64,000 bases of DNA from Ga0077548 sp035440445 (GTDB lineage: Bacteria; Pseudomonadota; Alphaproteobacteria; Rhizobiales; Xanthobacteraceae): the NCBI GenBank assembly GCA_035440445.1, contig DAORMJ010000007.1, positions 1 through 64,000 of the forward strand, written 5' to 3'. A model generated the notes under the pieces. The model saw nothing but the letters and a program-made list of their open reading frames with translations. It made no database searches and was not told the DNA's origin. This document shows, piece by piece, positions 37,063-46,163 of the stretch. Position 1 is the stretch's first letter; each line of letters opens with the position of its first letter. Both the position numbers and the translations under genes were made by a program.

Positions 37063-37967
37063 TAGCCAATCAGGAAGGGATTGACGCCGCCTCTGCGAAA
37101 ACCGAGCTCCTGCACGAGAATGTCGAGGCCAAGGGTCGCCACGTCGTCCGCGACCGGATCAAGATCGCGATTCTTTTGCTGATACATCATTTTCACGTAG
37201 CCACGGCAGTCCTCGCAGACCTCCGCCTTGATCACGCCTTCATAACCCTCGACTTCCTGATACTGCATCTTCTTGTTCGAGCCGCACAGCGTGCATTGAA
37301 CGCGGATGTAGTTCCACAACGTCCCACAGAGCGAACACGAGCAGAAGCGCGTTCCGTCCGCGCCCGTCCAGCCGACGATCATCGTGCTCGATGGCGCACC
37401 GCCACAACTCGGACAGATGCCGTGGCCGAGATCGATCAGTGACTTCTCGTCCAGCTTCGAGGCGAGCCTTACGAAATGAACCTGTAGTGCCGCGGCAACA
37501 AAGACATGCTCGGCGAGCGCCTCGAACGGAATCGCATCGGCGAGCACGTTATGGAGCATCATGCTCCGCGCATCCCGGTCGGCCGCCTGCACCCGCTCCA
37601 GCGCCGACCGCGCTTCGCGCGGCATTTCCAGCGGCGCCGCACCGGCAAGCAAGCGCTCAAAGGTTTCGTCGAACGCCTTGTCGGCGTTGAACGTACTCCG
37701 GTCCAGCGGCGGGAATTTGTGTTCCGCGGCGCGCGCGATCGCGGCCTCATCCGGCATATCGGGATCGGGCAAGCCATGCTGAATGTCGGATTGCACTTGC
37801 GATATTCCGGCAAGCAACCGGAGATAGGCTTCGAGCTGATGCCCGGTTGCGAGCGCACGGAACCTCGCTGCGCGATCCGCAAACAGGCGTGCAGGATCCG
37901 GCAATCGAACGAATGGCGGCTTTGAGATATTGCCGATGACTGAAGGATCAGGCTCGATACTTGACAT
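37059..37967 (-). CDS. fdhE: Formate dehydrogenase accessory protein FdhE
   Basis: A cytoplasmic maturation factor for the Tat-exported formate dehydrogenase. The 302-residue protein has the rubredoxin-like Cys pairs of FdhE in its C-terminal half: GICPSCGGAPSS, CSCSLCGTLW, CTLCGSNKK and CEDCRGYVK. It keeps the N-terminal ADRAARFRALA region. Its stop overlaps the selA start (ATGA). A 96-base gap without visible elements separates it from the cytochrome b gene upstream. Confidence 0.95.
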   Translation of the reverse strand: MSSIEPDPSVIGNISKPPFVRLPDPARLFADRAARFRALATGHQLEAYLRLLAGISQVQSDIQHGLPDPDMPDEAAIARAAEHKFPPLDRSTFNADKAFDETFERLLAGAAPLEMPREARSALERVQAADRDARSMMLHNVLADAIPFEALAEHVFVAAALQVHFVRLASKLDEKSLIDLGHGICPSCGGAPSSTMIVGWTGADGTRFCSCSLCGTLWNYIRVQCTLCGSNKKMQYQEVEGYEGVIKAEVCEDCRGYVKMMYQQKNRDLDPVADDVATLGLDILVQELGFRRGGVNPFLIGY

Positions 37968-38063
37968 ACATCAATCTCATGAGCGGAACCGCCGAAGACG
38001 GCTGCCCAAATAAATAGCGCCGGCAGCCACTATAGCCACCGGCGCCAATGATCGTAAAATAGT

Positions 38064-38732
38064 TTACTTGCCGGATACGAGCTCTCTCAACCACTTGCGG
38101 TGGTGACGCCACGCCCAGCCGCCGGTCACCCGGCCGCTCGTCATGGCGCTGATCGTTCCGCGTACCCAGATCGCCGCATAGACATGGACGATCCAGACAC
38201 AGATCGCCATCACCGCGGCGATCGCATGCACGAGTACCGCAAGACGGCGCTGCTCGATCGAGAAGTATCCGCCGAAATACTGTTCCCAGATAACGATGCC
38301 GCTCGTGATCAGGAGAATGATCAGGATCGACATCGACCAGAACACCATTTTCTGGCCGGCGTTGTACTTGCCGACTTCCGGCAGGTTCTCTTCGTTGCTG
38401 GTCAGCACGTCACGGATCTTGCCCAGCCAAACGTTGTCCGTCCGCTCCCAGAGATTGAGTTTCCAGAAGCGGATGAACAGACCGAGGAAGCTGAAGAAGA
38501 GCACGACGCCGATCCACGGGTGGATCGCACGCGTGTTCGGGCCGCCGCCGAACAGGCCGGTCAGCCAGAACAGCGACGGATGGAACAGCGCCAGCCCGGA
38601 AATGGCGAGGAGCACGAGGCTCGCCGCCGTTATCCAGTGATTGACGCGTGCGCCCGTGGTGTAGCGGTCAACGACGACCTGCTCGCCACGGTGTACGGCG
38701 TCGCCAGGGGCAACTTCAGTGTCTGTCGCCAT
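38064..38732 (-). CDS. fdnI: Formate dehydrogenase cytochrome b556 subunit (gamma)
   Basis: Membrane subunit that passes electrons from formate to the quinone pool. The 222-residue protein has four hydrophobic helices and His residues for two hemes (RVNHWITAASLVLLAISGL, HPWIGVVLFFSFLGL, VHAIAAVMAICVWIVHVY). It ends with WAWRHHRKWLRELVSGK. It begins 3 bases after fdnH. Family: FdnI/FdoI. Confidence 0.94.
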   Translation of the reverse strand: MATDTEVAPGDAVHRGEQVVVDRYTTGARVNHWITAASLVLLAISGLALFHPSLFWLTGLFGGGPNTRAIHPWIGVVLFFSFLGLFIRFWKLNLWERTDNVWLGKIRDVLTSNEENLPEVGKYNAGQKMVFWSMSILIILLITSGIVIWEQYFGGYFSIEQRRLAVLVHAIAAVMAICVWIVHVYAAIWVRGTISAMTSGRVTGGWAWRHHRKWLRELVSGK

Positions 38733-38735
38733 GGC

Positions 38736-39668
38736 TTACTTCTCCGCGAGCCGCTTCGCTTCCTGCTCGTCGTGCTCGGTGACGCGATTGGCGCCAGCGA
38801 CAACGTGATGCAGAAGGCCAAAGCCGGCAGTGGCAATCATTGCCGTGAGGCCAGCGTACTTCGTGAACCCCTTCCAGAACTCGACCAGCGGCGAAATCCG
38901 GGGATTTTCCGCGAGGCCTGCATAGAGGTTCGGCTTGTCGGCGTGCTGAAGCACATACATGACGTGCGTGCCCTGCACTCCCGGCGGATCGTAGAGGCCC
39001 GCGTTCTTGAAGCCGCGCGACTTCAGATCCTTGATCCGGAAGTCCGCCCACTTCTTCATTTCGTCCTTGGTGCCGAAGACGATGGCCTGGGTCGGGCAAG
39101 CCTTCTGGCAAGCCGGTCCCTGACCGACCGCGACACGGTCGGAGCAAAGCGAACACTTATAGGCCTTGTTATCGACCTTGGAGATGCGCGGAATGTTGAA
39201 CGGGCAACCTTTCACGCAGTAACCGCAGCCGATGCAGTTTGCCTTCACGAAATCGACGATTCCGTTCGAGTACTGCACGATCGCACCCGGAGCCGGACAC
39301 GCCTTGAGGCAGCCCGGATCCTCACAGTGCATGCAGCCGTCCTTGCGGATCAGCCACTCGAGATTGCCCGATTCCGGGTTCTCGTATTCGGTGTAACGCA
39401 TCAACGTCCAAGTATTCGGCGTCAGATCGTGCGGGTTGTCATAGACACCCACGTTGACGCCGACCTCTTCGGTCAAGTTGTTCCACTCAAGGCACGCCAC
39501 CTGGCATGCCTTGCAACCGATGCATTTGGAAACGTCGATCAGCTTCGCAACCTGCGTCTGCCGCGGTGAAGCGGGCGTGATGCTGGATGCGGAGCGCTTG
39601 ACGAGGTCCTTTTCACCAAACTTCGCGTCAACGGGCTTGGCAATCGGGTTTGGAATTACAGGATACAT
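38736..39668 (-). CDS. fdnH: Formate dehydrogenase iron-sulfur subunit (beta)
   Basis: Electron-transfer subunit with four [4Fe-4S] clusters: CIGCKACQVACLEWNN, CMHCEDPGCLKACPAPGA, CIGCGYCVKGCPFNIP and CSLCSDRVAVGQGPACQKAC. A C-terminal membrane helix (FTKYAGLTAMIATAGFGLLH, about residues 265-288) anchors it, as in FdnH/FdoH. It is 310 residues, normal. It begins 14 bases after fdnG. No signal peptide; it is co-exported with the Tat alpha subunit. Confidence 0.95.
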   Translation of the reverse strand: MYPVIPNPIAKPVDAKFGEKDLVKRSASSITPASPRQTQVAKLIDVSKCIGCKACQVACLEWNNLTEEVGVNVGVYDNPHDLTPNTWTLMRYTEYENPESGNLEWLIRKDGCMHCEDPGCLKACPAPGAIVQYSNGIVDFVKANCIGCGYCVKGCPFNIPRISKVDNKAYKCSLCSDRVAVGQGPACQKACPTQAIVFGTKDEMKKWADFRIKDLKSRGFKNAGLYDPPGVQGTHVMYVLQHADKPNLYAGLAENPRISPLVEFWKGFTKYAGLTAMIATAGFGLLHHVVAGANRVTEHDEQEAKRLAEK

Positions 39669-39682
39669 TGCTCTTCCTCCCC

Positions 39683-42600
39683 TTATACCGAAGGCCCAGC
39701 GATGGGTTCGACGTTGACCAGGAACGCCTTGAATTCTGGCGTTTGCGAGTTTGCGTCGCCGACATAAGGCGTCAGCGAGTTAATGGGCGAAGCCTTCTTG
39801 GTTTCACCGATGAAGCCAAAGTTCAGTGGCAGCCCGACCTGGTGGACGGTTTTGCCATCGATCTTGAACGGCTTCAGTCGCTTGGTGACGACGGCCTTGC
39901 CCTTCACTTCGCCGCGGTTGGACCAGATTCGGACCATCTGGCCCTTCTTGATCCCCTTCTCGGCGGCAAGTTCCTCCGACATTTCCACGAAGAACTCCGG
40001 TTGCGTAACCGCGTTCATATGGACGCTCTTGGTCCAGTAGTGGAAGTGCTCGACGAGACGATACGTGGTCGCGACGATCGGGAAGTCCTTGGCGTTGCCG
40101 AAGACTTCAAGGTCGTTCTTGAACACGCGCGCCACCGGGTTGCCCTTGATCTTCGGCCACAACACATTGGCGACCGGAGATTCAAACGGCTCGTAGTGGA
40201 CCGGCAGCGGGCCTTCGTTCATCGGAGCCGCGAAGAGGCGCGAGACGCCTTCCGCGTTCATGATGAAAGGACCGGTACCGTTCGAAGGCGCGTTGGTCGG
40301 CACGAAGTCAGGCACGTCCGCACCGGTCCAGCGCTTGCCGTCCCAGAAGACGTACTTCTTCGCATCGCTCCACGGATTGCCCTGAACGTCGGCAGATGCG
40401 CGGTTGTAGAGAATGCGGCGGTTCGCCGGCCAGGAGAAACCCCAGCTCGGATAAACGCTCATTCCCGACGGGTCGGAGTTGTCGCGACGCTGGGCCCAGT
40501 TACCATTCGGACCGTAGAAGCCGGTGTAAATCCACTGCACACCGTCGGTCGAACCGTCGTCCCGCATTTCGCCGAAGGTGGCGAGTTGCTGGCCGGCGGC
40601 GCGGACAACCTTGCCCTCCGCGTCCTTCAGATCGACGAGCGCCTTGCCATTCAGTTCCTTGGCGAGTTCGTCGGCCGTCGGATGATGCGGGTCCTTGTAG
40701 TTCCAGTCGACGGAAGTCATCGGCTCGATGGCCTTGCCGCCTTCCTTCTCGTAGAGCTTTTTGATCCGGATGAAGAGGTCGGAGAGGATCGCGATGTCCG
40801 TCTTCGACTGACCATAAGGATCGGCGGCCTGCCACTTCCACATGACCGCACGGCTCGAGTTGGTGAAGCTGCCTTCTTCCTCGACGAAGGCAGTGACCGG
40901 GAGCATGAACACTTCGGTTTTGATGCTGGCGGTATCAACATTGTTGTACTCGCCATGGTTTTCCCAGAACCGGGCCGTGTCCGTCTCGATCGGATCCATG
41001 CTGACGAAGAACTTCAGCTTCGAAAGCGCCGCGATCACCTTGCGGGAATTCGAAACCGACATGATCGGGTTGAAGCCCTGGCAGAGCATGCCAGTGGTCT
41101 TGCCCTGATGCATGACGTCGAACATGCGAAGCACGTCGTAAGCGATATCGAGCTTTGGCAACCAGTCGTAGCCAAACCCGTTTTCCTTCGTCGCCTTCGC
41201 GCCGTACATGCTCTTCAGGAAGCTCACGTAGAACTTGCGATAGTTCTGCCAGTAGCTCGTCTGATTAGCCTGGATCGGCTTGAACTGACGCTTGGTCAGA
41301 TGCGAGTCGAGCGTCGGCTCGCTGTCGATCGGCATTGCCAGGTAGCCCGGCAGTGACGCAGTCAGCGTTCCGATGTCGGTGATGCCCTGCACGTTCGAGT
41401 GACCGCGCAGCGCGTTGATGCCGCCGCCGGGCACGCCGATGTTTCCGAGCAACAGCTGGATCATCGCCGCACAGCGGATGTTCTGCGCACCATGCGAGTG
41501 CTGGGTCCAGCCCAGCGCATACATGATCGTCATGGAACGGTCGCGCGTCGCGGTCGAAGCAGCCCACTCGGCAACCTTCAGGAACTTCTCCTTCGGGGAG
41601 CCCGAGATGCGCTCCACCATCTCCGGGGTATAGATCGCGAAGTGCTTCTTCATGATCTGATACACGGAGCGCGGATGCGACAGCGTTTCGTCTTTCACGA
41701 CGAAACCATCCGGGCCCATCTCATATTGCCAGGTGGCTCGATCGTACGAGCGAGAACCCTCGTTGTAGCCCGTGAACAGACCGTCTTCGAAGCCGAAGCC
41801 TTCCTTCACGATAAACGAGATGTTCGTGTAGTTCTTGACGTACTCATGCTGAATCTTGTCGTTCGTCAGCAGGTAATTGATGACGCCCGACAGGAAAGCG
41901 ATGTCAGAGCCCGAACGGATCGGAGAATAATGATCCGCGAGCGCCGCCGAGCGGTTGAACCGCGGATCGACGACCATGAGTTTTGCGCCACGCTCCGCTT
42001 TCGCTTCGGTGACCCACTTGAATCCACACGGATGCGCTTCAGCAGCGTTACCACCCATGATCCAGACGACATCAGCGTTCTTGATGTCCGTCCAGGAGTT
42101 CGTCATTGCACCGCGACCGAATGTTGGGCCCAAACTGGACACCGTCGGTCCGTGTCATATCCTTGCTTGGTTCTCGATCTGCAACATGCCGAGACCGCGA
42201 GCTACCTTCCAGGTAACCCAACCGGTCTCGTTGGTGCATGAGCTTCCCGAAAGGAAAGCCATCGTTGGCCAGCGATTGACGGTGACACCGTCCTTGTTCT
42301 TCTCGACGAAGTTCGCGTCGCGATCTTCCTTCATGAGCTTCGCGATACGATCCATCGCGAAGTCCCAGGAGACCGGCTCGAACTTGTCGCCACCCGCCTT
42401 GCGATACATCGGCTCCTTCACGCGCGTCTTTGCGCGGACGTAGTCGATGGCGCCGGCGCCCTTCGGGCACAACGTGCCGCGATTGACCGGGTGATCGGAG
42501 TCGCCCTCGATGTGGGTGATCTCCATCTTGTTGGTCTGCGCGTTCTTGGCAGAGAAAGCGATCATGCCGCAGCACACCGCGCAGTACGGACAGCTTGTCC

Positions 42601-42751
42601 GCGCTTCCTTGGTCATCGCGAGCTTGTATGGACGGATCGAAGCCGCGTGCGCGGTCTCCGCCTCTCCAAACCCGAGCGCGCCAAGCGTCGTCCCCGCAAT
42701 GCCGGCACCGCCGACGCGCAAGAACTGTCGCCTAGACAGCTCCATATTCAT
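39683..42751 (-). CDS. fdnG: Formate dehydrogenase alpha subunit, selenocysteine-containing (UGA at 42155-42157)
   Basis: Oxidises formate to CO2 at a molybdenum (or tungsten) bis-MGD-Sec centre in the periplasm. It is 1022 residues when the UGA is read as Sec199. The Tat signal is SRRQFLRVGGAG. The [4Fe-4S] motif SCPYCAVCCG and GTLCPKGA follow. Around Sec the sequence reads ENQARI-U-HGPTVSSLGPTFGRGAMTN, matching E. coli FdnG (NQARV-U-HGPTV). Frames on both sides of the UGA are uninterrupted and homologous end to end. A SECIS hairpin follows the UGA. It is the first gene of the leftward fdn-sel operon. With selA broken it would be truncated at 198 residues. Confidence 0.95.
42115..42150 (-). 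promoter_or_regulatory. SECIS element of fdnG
   Basis: Just after the UGA (42155-42157), the RNA folds with an outer stem GACCGA (42145-42150) pairing with TCGGTC (42115-42120). The apical stem is GUCC (42137-42140) with GGGC (42128-42131) and the loop AGUUU. The GU of the loop is 20-21 bases after the UGA, the same spacing as in E. coli fdnG. Confidence 0.8.
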
Positions 42752-43109
42752 CTGAATTTCTCCTCAGGGCTCGGCCCGCTCCGCGGGACTCAACGCTTAA
42801 ATTACACGCGTTCTAGACAAAATTACTTTTGAGGACTTTTAAAGTCAAACAAGTGCCTGAATAACAAGCACTTTTGTGCATCGCACTAACCATTTGAAAT
42901 CGTTATCGGCACATTGGAAGGGTTATGTACAGCCGGCTATAACATGTGCGACATTTTGGTATCCAACAATCAATCTCCAATCTCTATGACAAAATCTAGA
43001 TTCTATTGAAATTTTCTATCGTCGTAGGTCCTTCACAGACTCCGTCCTGCACAGACCAAACCGTGCTCGATAATTGACCGGCTCGCTTACTTCCTTCAGT
43101 CTTGGATGA
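42752..43109. promoter_or_regulatory. Intergenic region between fdnG and the thioredoxin gene
   Basis: 358 bases without a gene, AT-rich compared with the flanks, and presumed to hold divergent promoters. A 13-base palindrome GACTTT-T-AAAGTC (42834-42846) is about 85 bases upstream of fdnG. An inverted repeat AAGTGC (42851-42856) with GCACTT (42868-42873) is next to it. I find no good FNR box (TTGAT-N4-ATCAA) and no -24/-12 motif. The palindrome is a candidate regulator site only. Confidence 0.4.
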
Positions 43110-43766
43110 GTGGTTGGAAAAGCTGCTCCCGTGTATCGGGGCACATGCGCGCACTACTTGGCTGGCGGCGAACCGGGCCGCCTGGTTGCTAAAGCGCTTT
43201 GCGCGGCTCGTCTCGCGTTCCGGCTGATCTGTCTCTTTATCTTTTGCCTGTCCCACGGAGGTATCGTCGCCTCGGCTCTCGCAGCAGGGCCCGCCGATTT
43301 GCGCGCGGCTTCCTCTCCCGCAGGTCCCACCTTCCGGCTCGACGAGTTTCGCGGCAATGGCCCGCTCGCGCTTGCGGACCAGCGCGGCAAGATCGTGCTC
43401 CTGCACTTCTTCGCGACCTATTGCGAACCATGCAGACCTGAAATGGCGTCGCTCAACCGCTTCTTGAAACAGAATGCGGGAAAGCCGTTTGCCGTCTTCG
43501 CCGTCGACGTCGGAGAAATTGATCTTCGCGTGCGCGCCTTCTTTGAAAAAGAACCAGTCGATTTTCCGATCGTGCTCGATCGCGACCGGAAGGTCTCCAA
43601 GGCATGGGGCATCTACGCGCTGCCGACCACGATCGTTCTCGACGAGAAACTCCAGCCCAGGCTGATCGTCGAAGGCGATCTCGACTGGAGCCATCCAGAG
43701 GTCCTGCAAAAACTCGAAGCCTTGCTGCCTGCGCGGACGCCCCCTGCTCCGCGCACCGGCGGCTAA
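43110..43766 (+). CDS. TlpA/thioredoxin-like periplasmic protein
   Basis: A thioredoxin-fold protein. An N-terminal hydrophobic segment (ICLFIFCLSHGGIVASALAA) ends in a signal or anchor cleavage site. The redox motif ATYCEPCRPEMASLN (CEPC), FAVDVGEIDLRVR and the cis-Pro YALPTTIVLD follow. It is 218 residues from the GTG at 43110; the basic, signal-poor N-terminus suggests the true start may be further in. Probably reduces disulfides in the periplasm. It precedes the transglutaminase-like gene by 26 bases in the same direction. Confidence 0.8.
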   Translation: MVGKAAPVYRGTCAHYLAGGEPGRLVAKALCAARLAFRLICLFIFCLSHGGIVASALAAGPADLRAASSPAGPTFRLDEFRGNGPLALADQRGKIVLLHFFATYCEPCRPEMASLNRFLKQNAGKPFAVFAVDVGEIDLRVRAFFEKEPVDFPIVLDRDRKVSKAWGIYALPTTIVLDEKLQPRLIVEGDLDWSHPEVLQKLEALLPARTPPAPRTGG

Positions 43767-43792
43767 ACCCATCCAGACAGGGAGGAAACAAA

Positions 43793-44887
43793 ATGGATAG
43801 ACGAGACTTTCTGAAAGGCACTGCTGCCGCTTCGATTGCGGCTGCACTGCCATCATCGGCATGGGCTTCCGGATACAATCCCGCGCCCGGCAAATGGTCA
43901 ACCTTCGACGTCGTGACGCGCGTCGAGATCGCAAAGCCCGGCAAGAACATGCAGGCATGGGTGCCGCTTCCGTCGATCAACAATCCCGACTGGTTCCGCG
44001 TCGTCAAGAATGCGTGGACCACGAACGGCAGGTGGGCGAAGCGCACCGAACCGAAATATCGCGCCGACATGGTGCATGTCGCCTGGACCGACAACCTCGC
44101 CAAGCCCTATGTCGAAGTAACCAGCCGCGTCGCGATGGCTGATCGAAAGATCGATCTGAAGAAGCCGCGCGCGGGCGCCGGCCTCAACGCAAACGAACGC
44201 AAGCTCTATCTCACCGGCACGGATCTCATTCCGGTTACCGGCATCGTGAAAGAAACCTCCGACAAGATCACGAAGGGCGCGAAGACCGACCTCGAGAAAG
44301 TGCAGTTGATCTATAACTGGGTGGTAGAGAACAGCGCCCGCAACGCCAAGACCCGCGGCTGCGGCATCGGCGACATCGCTGCCATGCTGAAATCCGGCGA
44401 CCTCACCGGCAAATGCGCCGATCTCAACGCGCTCTTTGTCGGACTTTCGCGCGCGGCCGGCGTTCCGGCCCGCGACGTGTATGGGCTGCGCGTCGCACCC
44501 TCGAAGTTCGGCTACAAGAGCCTTGGCGCTGGCTCCGCCAATGTCACCAAGGCGCAGCATTGCCGTGCGGAAGCCTATATCGCGAACGTCGGCTGGGTGC
44601 CGGTCGATCCCGCCGACGTCCGCAAGGTCGTGCTGGAAGAGCCGCCCGGCAATCTCGCACTCAACGACCAGAAGGTGGTCGATGCGCGCAATGCGCTCCT
44701 CGGCTCATGGGAGGGCAACTGGCTCGCCTATAACTTCGCGCACGACGTGCAGCTTCCGGGTGCGAACCATCCGCGGCTCGGCTTCTTCATGTATCCGCAA
44801 GCGCAGGTCGCCTCGCTCCTGCTCGACTGTCTCGACCCGGACAGCATGAAATACACCATCACTTCGACCCCGGTGACGGCGGCGTAG
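43793..44887 (+). CDS. Tat-exported transglutaminase-like protein
   Basis: A 364-residue protein with Tat signal DRRDFLKGTAAASIAAALPS and cleavage near AWASG. The transglutaminase core is clear: GKCADLNALFVGLSRAAGVPAR (catalytic Cys), then HCRAEAYIANVGWVPVDPADV (His and Asp). Such proteins are cysteine peptidases or amidases. The start ATG at 43793 has GGGAGG upstream. It is followed by a terminator. Confidence 0.88.
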   Translation: MDRRDFLKGTAAASIAAALPSSAWASGYNPAPGKWSTFDVVTRVEIAKPGKNMQAWVPLPSINNPDWFRVVKNAWTTNGRWAKRTEPKYRADMVHVAWTDNLAKPYVEVTSRVAMADRKIDLKKPRAGAGLNANERKLYLTGTDLIPVTGIVKETSDKITKGAKTDLEKVQLIYNWVVENSARNAKTRGCGIGDIAAMLKSGDLTGKCADLNALFVGLSRAAGVPARDVYGLRVAPSKFGYKSLGAGSANVTKAQHCRAEAYIANVGWVPVDPADVRKVVLEEPPGNLALNDQKVVDARNALLGSWEGNWLAYNFAHDVQLPGANHPRLGFFMYPQAQVASLLLDCLDPDSMKYTITSTPVTAA

Positions 44888-44912
44888 CTTCGCCTTACAC
44901 GAAAGAATGAAT

Positions 44913-44945
44913 CGGGCGCTGGCGACAGCGCCCGGTTTCATTTTC
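44913..44945 (+). terminator. Terminator after the transglutaminase-like gene
   Basis: A 9-bp stem CGGGCGCTG (44913-44921) with CAGCGCCCG (44926-44934), a GCGA loop, then a T-rich tail GTTTCATTTTC. It separates this gene from the TusA-like gene. Confidence 0.8.
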
Positions 44946-44960
44946 GGCTATGCTTTGCCA

Positions 44961-45188
44961 ATGACTGAAACCGTTCTCGATTTACGCGGGATTCGCTGCC
45001 CGCAGGTTGTGCTCGAAGCCAAGAAAGTTCTTCGCACCTTGCCGGCCGGCGGCGTGCTCGTGCTGGAGTGCACCGACCCGCTGGCGGTGATCGATGTGCC
45101 GCACTTCGTGCGCCAGACCGGGAACACGTTGTTATCGGAAGAGAAGCTCGACGACCTGATCGTCTTCCGCATCGAGAAGAAGACTTAA
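44961..45188 (+). CDS. TusA-family sulfur carrier
   Basis: A 75-residue sulfurtransferase of the TusA/SirA fold. It starts METVLDLRGIRCPQ-like (MTETVLDLRGIRCPQVVLEA), with the active Cys in the RCPQ motif. It ends FRIEKKT. The ATG at 44961 follows the terminator; an upstream in-frame start at 44907 lies inside the terminator stem and is unlikely. The stop overlaps the convergent FGE gene by four bases (TTAA at 45185-45188). It could supply sulfur to formate dehydrogenase maturation, or act in the sulfur-oxidation set. Confidence 0.88.
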   Translation: MTETVLDLRGIRCPQVVLEAKKVLRTLPAGGVLVLECTDPLAVIDVPHFVRQTGNTLLSEEKLDDLIVFRIEKKT

Positions 45189-46144
45189 CGGCTCGCTCTC
45201 ACCACGCGGAAGCCGATATTGCTCGCGCTCGTGTCAGGCGTATTGCTGCTGCGCGCACCGGCACGATAGCGGTTGCAGTAGGACTCGTGACAAAGGAAAG
45301 AGCCGCCGCGCAGCGAACGCAATGGCGAAGGCTGCAGGTTGAACGGATTGTCGCTTGCCGTGATGCGATGATAGCCGGGCGAGAAACAGTCCTCGCACCA
45401 TTCCCAGACATTGCCCGCGACGTTATGCAGCCCGTAACCATTCGGCTCAAACGCATGCACCGGCGCGGTGCCGATGTAACCATCTTCTGCGGTATTGCGC
45501 GAAGGAAACTCTCCCTGCCAGATATTGCAGCGATGCTTGCCGCCGGGCGTGAGTTCGTCGCCCCATACGTAGATTGCCTGCGAAAGTCCGCCGCGCGCGG
45601 CCATTTCCCATTGCGCTTCCGTTGGCAGGATTGTCCCCGACCAGTGACAGTATGCTTTCGCGTCGTTCCACGAGATATGCACGGCCGGGTGATCGAGCCG
45701 GTCCAGCACGCTGCTATCCGCGCCTTCGGGCTGCGCCCAATAGGCATGCGGGGTCTGTATCCACCATGGGACCTCAGCGGAGCGCGACTGCAACTCTTTT
45801 CTCCGCGCGTCCGAAAGAAGCCCCTGGAAAACGAAGCTCCAACCGAAGCGTTCGGCATCGGTTGTATAGCCGGTGGCGCGGACGAAATCGCCGAACTGCA
45901 GATTGCTGACGGCGTGACACGCAATCTCGAACGGGCTTACCGTTACTTCCCGCACCGGCCCTTCGCCATCATCGGGAAAGCGCCGATCATCCGTACCCAT
46001 CATGAAGGCGCCGCCAATCGGCGCACTCCAGCGGCGGCGCACTTCTTCGCCGTGTGGCGGAAATCCAAACGAGACTTCGCCGCCTGCCGCTGAAGAATTC
46101 CCGGCAGGCCGGCTCGCGCAGCAATCGCGACTGCCATTGCCCAC
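45185..46144 (-). CDS. Formylglycine-generating enzyme (SUMF1 family)
   Basis: Oxidises the sulfatase Cys in C-x-P-S-R to formylglycine. The 319-residue protein has GGAFMMGTDD, the LPTEAQWEMAARGGL motif, GNVWEWCEDCF, and the catalytic GGSFLCHESYCNRYRAGARS with two Cys as in human SUMF1. It starts 19 bases after the sulfatase stop. The aerobic FGE needs O2 and copper, which implies use in oxic conditions. Confidence 0.93.
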   Translation of the reverse strand: MGNGSRDCCASRPAGNSSAAGGEVSFGFPPHGEEVRRRWSAPIGGAFMMGTDDRRFPDDGEGPVREVTVSPFEIACHAVSNLQFGDFVRATGYTTDAERFGWSFVFQGLLSDARRKELQSRSAEVPWWIQTPHAYWAQPEGADSSVLDRLDHPAVHISWNDAKAYCHWSGTILPTEAQWEMAARGGLSQAIYVWGDELTPGGKHRCNIWQGEFPSRNTAEDGYIGTAPVHAFEPNGYGLHNVAGNVWEWCEDCFSPGYHRITASDNPFNLQPSPLRSLRGGSFLCHESYCNRYRAGARSSNTPDTSASNIGFRVVRASR

Positions 46145-46163
46145 GACACGCCCTCCTCAGCGT

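Noticed and set aside
38100..41356. Long rightward open frames (489 and 568 codons) opposite the formate dehydrogenase genes
   Set aside because: They mirror fdnH, fdnI and fdnG. Composition is rich in Arg/His and there is no start signal or domain.
42155..42157. fdnG as a pseudogene broken by a TGA stop
   Set aside because: The TGA is at the known selenocysteine site, a SECIS follows, and selB/selC/selD are adjacent.
42996..43958. Leftward open frame (320 codons) over the TlpA gene
   Set aside because: The rightward frame has a CEPC thioredoxin motif and a signal sequence. The leftward one has neither motif nor start site.
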